Shown in pieces: positions 16,000-17,176 of a stretch of 17,176 nt of DNA. The translations under genes were made by a program, and so were the position numbers. The DNA is from Gammaproteobacteria bacterium (GTDB lineage Bacteria > Pseudomonadota > Gammaproteobacteria > Pseudomonadales > Pseudomonadaceae): NCBI GenBank assembly GCA_012735335.1, contig JAAYHO010000072.1, forward strand, positions 1 through 17,176. The letters are read 5' to 3'. Under the pieces are notes generated by a model. That model searched no databases. It was not told the DNA's origin and was given only the letters and a program-made list of their open reading frames with translations. Each line of letters starts with the position of its first letter. The first letter of the stretch is position 1.

Positions 16000-16792
16000 G
16001 GCGGTACTGGACAAGCGCCTGATCGCCCAGTCCTTCAGCCGTGCGGCCAGCACCTATGATCAGGCTGCGGCGCTGCAGCGGCAGGTGGGCAGCAATCTGC
16101 TGGCGCGCCTGGCGGACGGCCTGGCACCGCGCAATATCATCGATCTGGGCTGCGGCACCGGCTACTTCAGCCGCGCCCTGGCCAGCCGCTATCAGCAGCC
16201 GGTGCTGGGGCTGGATCTGGCCGAAGGCATGCTGCGCCACGCCCGCCAGCACAGCGGGGAACAGCGTGGCTGGGCGGTGGCCGATGCCGAAGCCCTGCCA
16301 ATTGCCAGTGCCTCACAGGATCTGATCTTCTCCAGTCTGGCACTGCAGTGGTGCCCGCAGTTGCAGCGGGCGCTGGCGGAGGCCTGGCGGGTACTGCGAC
16401 CGGGCGGCTGTCTGGCCTTCAATACCCTGCTCGATGGCAGTCTGGACGAGCTGCGCAACGCCTGGCGGGCGGTGGATGACTTCGTTCACGTGAACCGTTT
16501 CATGCCGCTGGGCGAACTGCAACCGCTGCTCGCTGGGGCGGGCTTCGCGCGTTGGCAGTGCGAGGTTGAACAACACGTGCTGTATTACCCGCGCCTCGGT
16601 GAGCTGACCCATGAGCTCAAGGCGCTGGGCGCGCACAACCTCAATCCGGGGCGACCGGATGGGCTGACCGGCCGTGAGCGGCTGCGCACTCTCACCCGCG
16701 CCTACGAACAGTTTCGCGGCGAGCAGGGGCTGCCTGCCACTTGGCAGGTGGCGCAGATAATCATGATCAAGGCTGACGGCGGGGAAAGCTGA
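15992..16792 (+). CDS. bioC: Malonyl-[ACP] O-methyltransferase BioC
   Basis: A 266-residue class I SAM methyltransferase. Motif I is IIDLGCGTGYFS (49-60), followed by the acidic end of strand 2 (GLDLAEGM, 73-80) and the post-I region with ADAEALP. The RSFSRAA-like start (IAQSFSRAASTYDQAA) is typical of BioC. It methylates malonyl-ACP so that the fatty-acid machinery will elongate it to pimeloyl-ACP methyl ester. The ATG at 15992 was chosen, not more upstream in-frame starts, because these would run through the bioH frame; it has a GGAG about 8 bases upstream. It overlaps bioH by 8 bases and is followed after one base by bioD. Confidence 0.96.
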   Translation: MTEAVLDKRLIAQSFSRAASTYDQAAALQRQVGSNLLARLADGLAPRNIIDLGCGTGYFSRALASRYQQPVLGLDLAEGMLRHARQHSGEQRGWAVADAEALPIASASQDLIFSSLALQWCPQLQRALAEAWRVLRPGGCLAFNTLLDGSLDELRNAWRAVDDFVHVNRFMPLGELQPLLAGAGFARWQCEVEQHVLYYPRLGELTHELKALGAHNLNPGRPDGLTGRERLRTLTRAYEQFRGEQGLPATWQVAQIIMIKADGGES

Positions 16793-16793
16793 T

Positions 16794-17176
16794 ATGGGCC
16801 AGCGCTACTTCATTACCGGAACCGATACCGAGATCGGCAAGACCACCATTGCCGCCGGTCTGCTGCATGCCGCGCGACTGCAGGGCCTGAGCACCGCCGC
16901 CGTCAAACCGATTGCCGCTGGCTGCCTGCGCACCGCCGCCGGGCTGCGCAACGATGACGCCCTGACGCTGCAGGCCGAATGTGCCCCGGCGCTGGACTAC
17001 GAACTGCTGAACCCGGTGGCACTGGAACCGGCCATTGCCCCGCATATTGCCGCAGCGGAGGCAGGGTTGCAGCTGCACGCCGGGCAGCTGGCCGAGGCCT
17101 GCCGTCGGGTATTTCAGCGCAATGCCGACCTGACGCTGGTGGAAGGGGCAGGGGGCTGGCGGGTACCGCTGAATGC
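16794..17176 (+). CDS. bioD: Dethiobiotin synthetase, 5' part (cut by window edge)
   Basis: The first 127 residues are visible. The P-loop is GTDTEIGKTT (9-18), AVKPIAAG (36-43) holds the catalytic lysine K38, and VEGAGGW (116-122) is the Walker-B-region signature. The enzyme closes the ureido ring of 7,8-diaminononanoate with CO2 and ATP to form dethiobiotin. ATG 16794 starts one base after the bioC stop; a GGGGAAA ribosome site lies inside the bioC end. This completes the order bioB-F-H-C-D; bioA is not in the window and is expected elsewhere, as is usual in pseudomonads. The remaining C-terminal part is outside. Confidence 0.97.
   Translation, partial: MGQRYFITGTDTEIGKTTIAAGLLHAARLQGLSTAAVKPIAAGCLRTAAGLRNDDALTLQAECAPALDYELLNPVALEPAIAPHIAAAEAGLQLHAGQLAEACRRVFQRNADLTLVEGAGGWRVPLN

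Overview
The window looks like chromosomal DNA of a gammaproteobacterium of the Pseudomonas / Halopseudomonas type. The grounds are the moderately high GC, the RhlB-type helicase with a long basic N-terminal extension, the comF / bioB-F-H-C-D arrangement, a Pseudomonas-style chemoreceptor, and REP-like palindromes between genes. The genus is inferred; no rRNA or other decisive marker is present. I see no tRNA, rRNA, CRISPR array, insertion sequence, prophage or integrase. Almost everything is core housekeeping content.

Layout, left half (all minus strand). A PIN-PhoH ATPase runs off the left edge (1-1220). Next comes a 361-bp gap full of hairpins, then an RhlB-type DEAD-box helicase with a GTG start (1582-3132). 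A serine carboxylesterase (3188-3850), an EF-P-like protein EfpL/YeiP (3860-4426) and a giant mechanosensitive channel MscK (4497-7793) form a probable co-directional unit. A 305-bp gap with a large imperfect palindrome follows, then a 600-residue acyl-CoA dehydrogenase (8099-9901) and the SrkA/YihE-type stress kinase (10110-11084).

Layout, right half. A plus-strand chemoreceptor-like gene (11286-12194) is preceded by a very good FliA (sigma-28) promoter. Its product keeps the sensor, both membrane helices and HAMP but lacks the whole methyl-accepting signalling domain. Its stop lies 7 bp from the stop of comF, which is on the opposite strand (12202-12918). comF is divergent from the biotin operon bioB-bioF-bioH-bioC-bioD (12996 to the right edge). 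bioF/bioH and bioH/bioC overlap, and bioC and bioD are 1 bp apart. A BirA-type biotin operator (12899-12931) lies on the -35 box of the bioB promoter and reaches into the first codons of comF.

How the genes work together. The biotin genes form one pathway: BioC and BioH make and release the pimeloyl carrier, then BioF, BioD and BioB finish the ring. The other genes are mostly independent housekeeping functions: RNA metabolism, translation of proline-rich stalls, osmotic protection, fatty-acid oxidation and stress kinase. I found no new multi-gene system. The two most interesting signals are the signalling-domain-less receptor that keeps a flagellar-class promoter, and the biotin operator embedded in the comF coding sequence.
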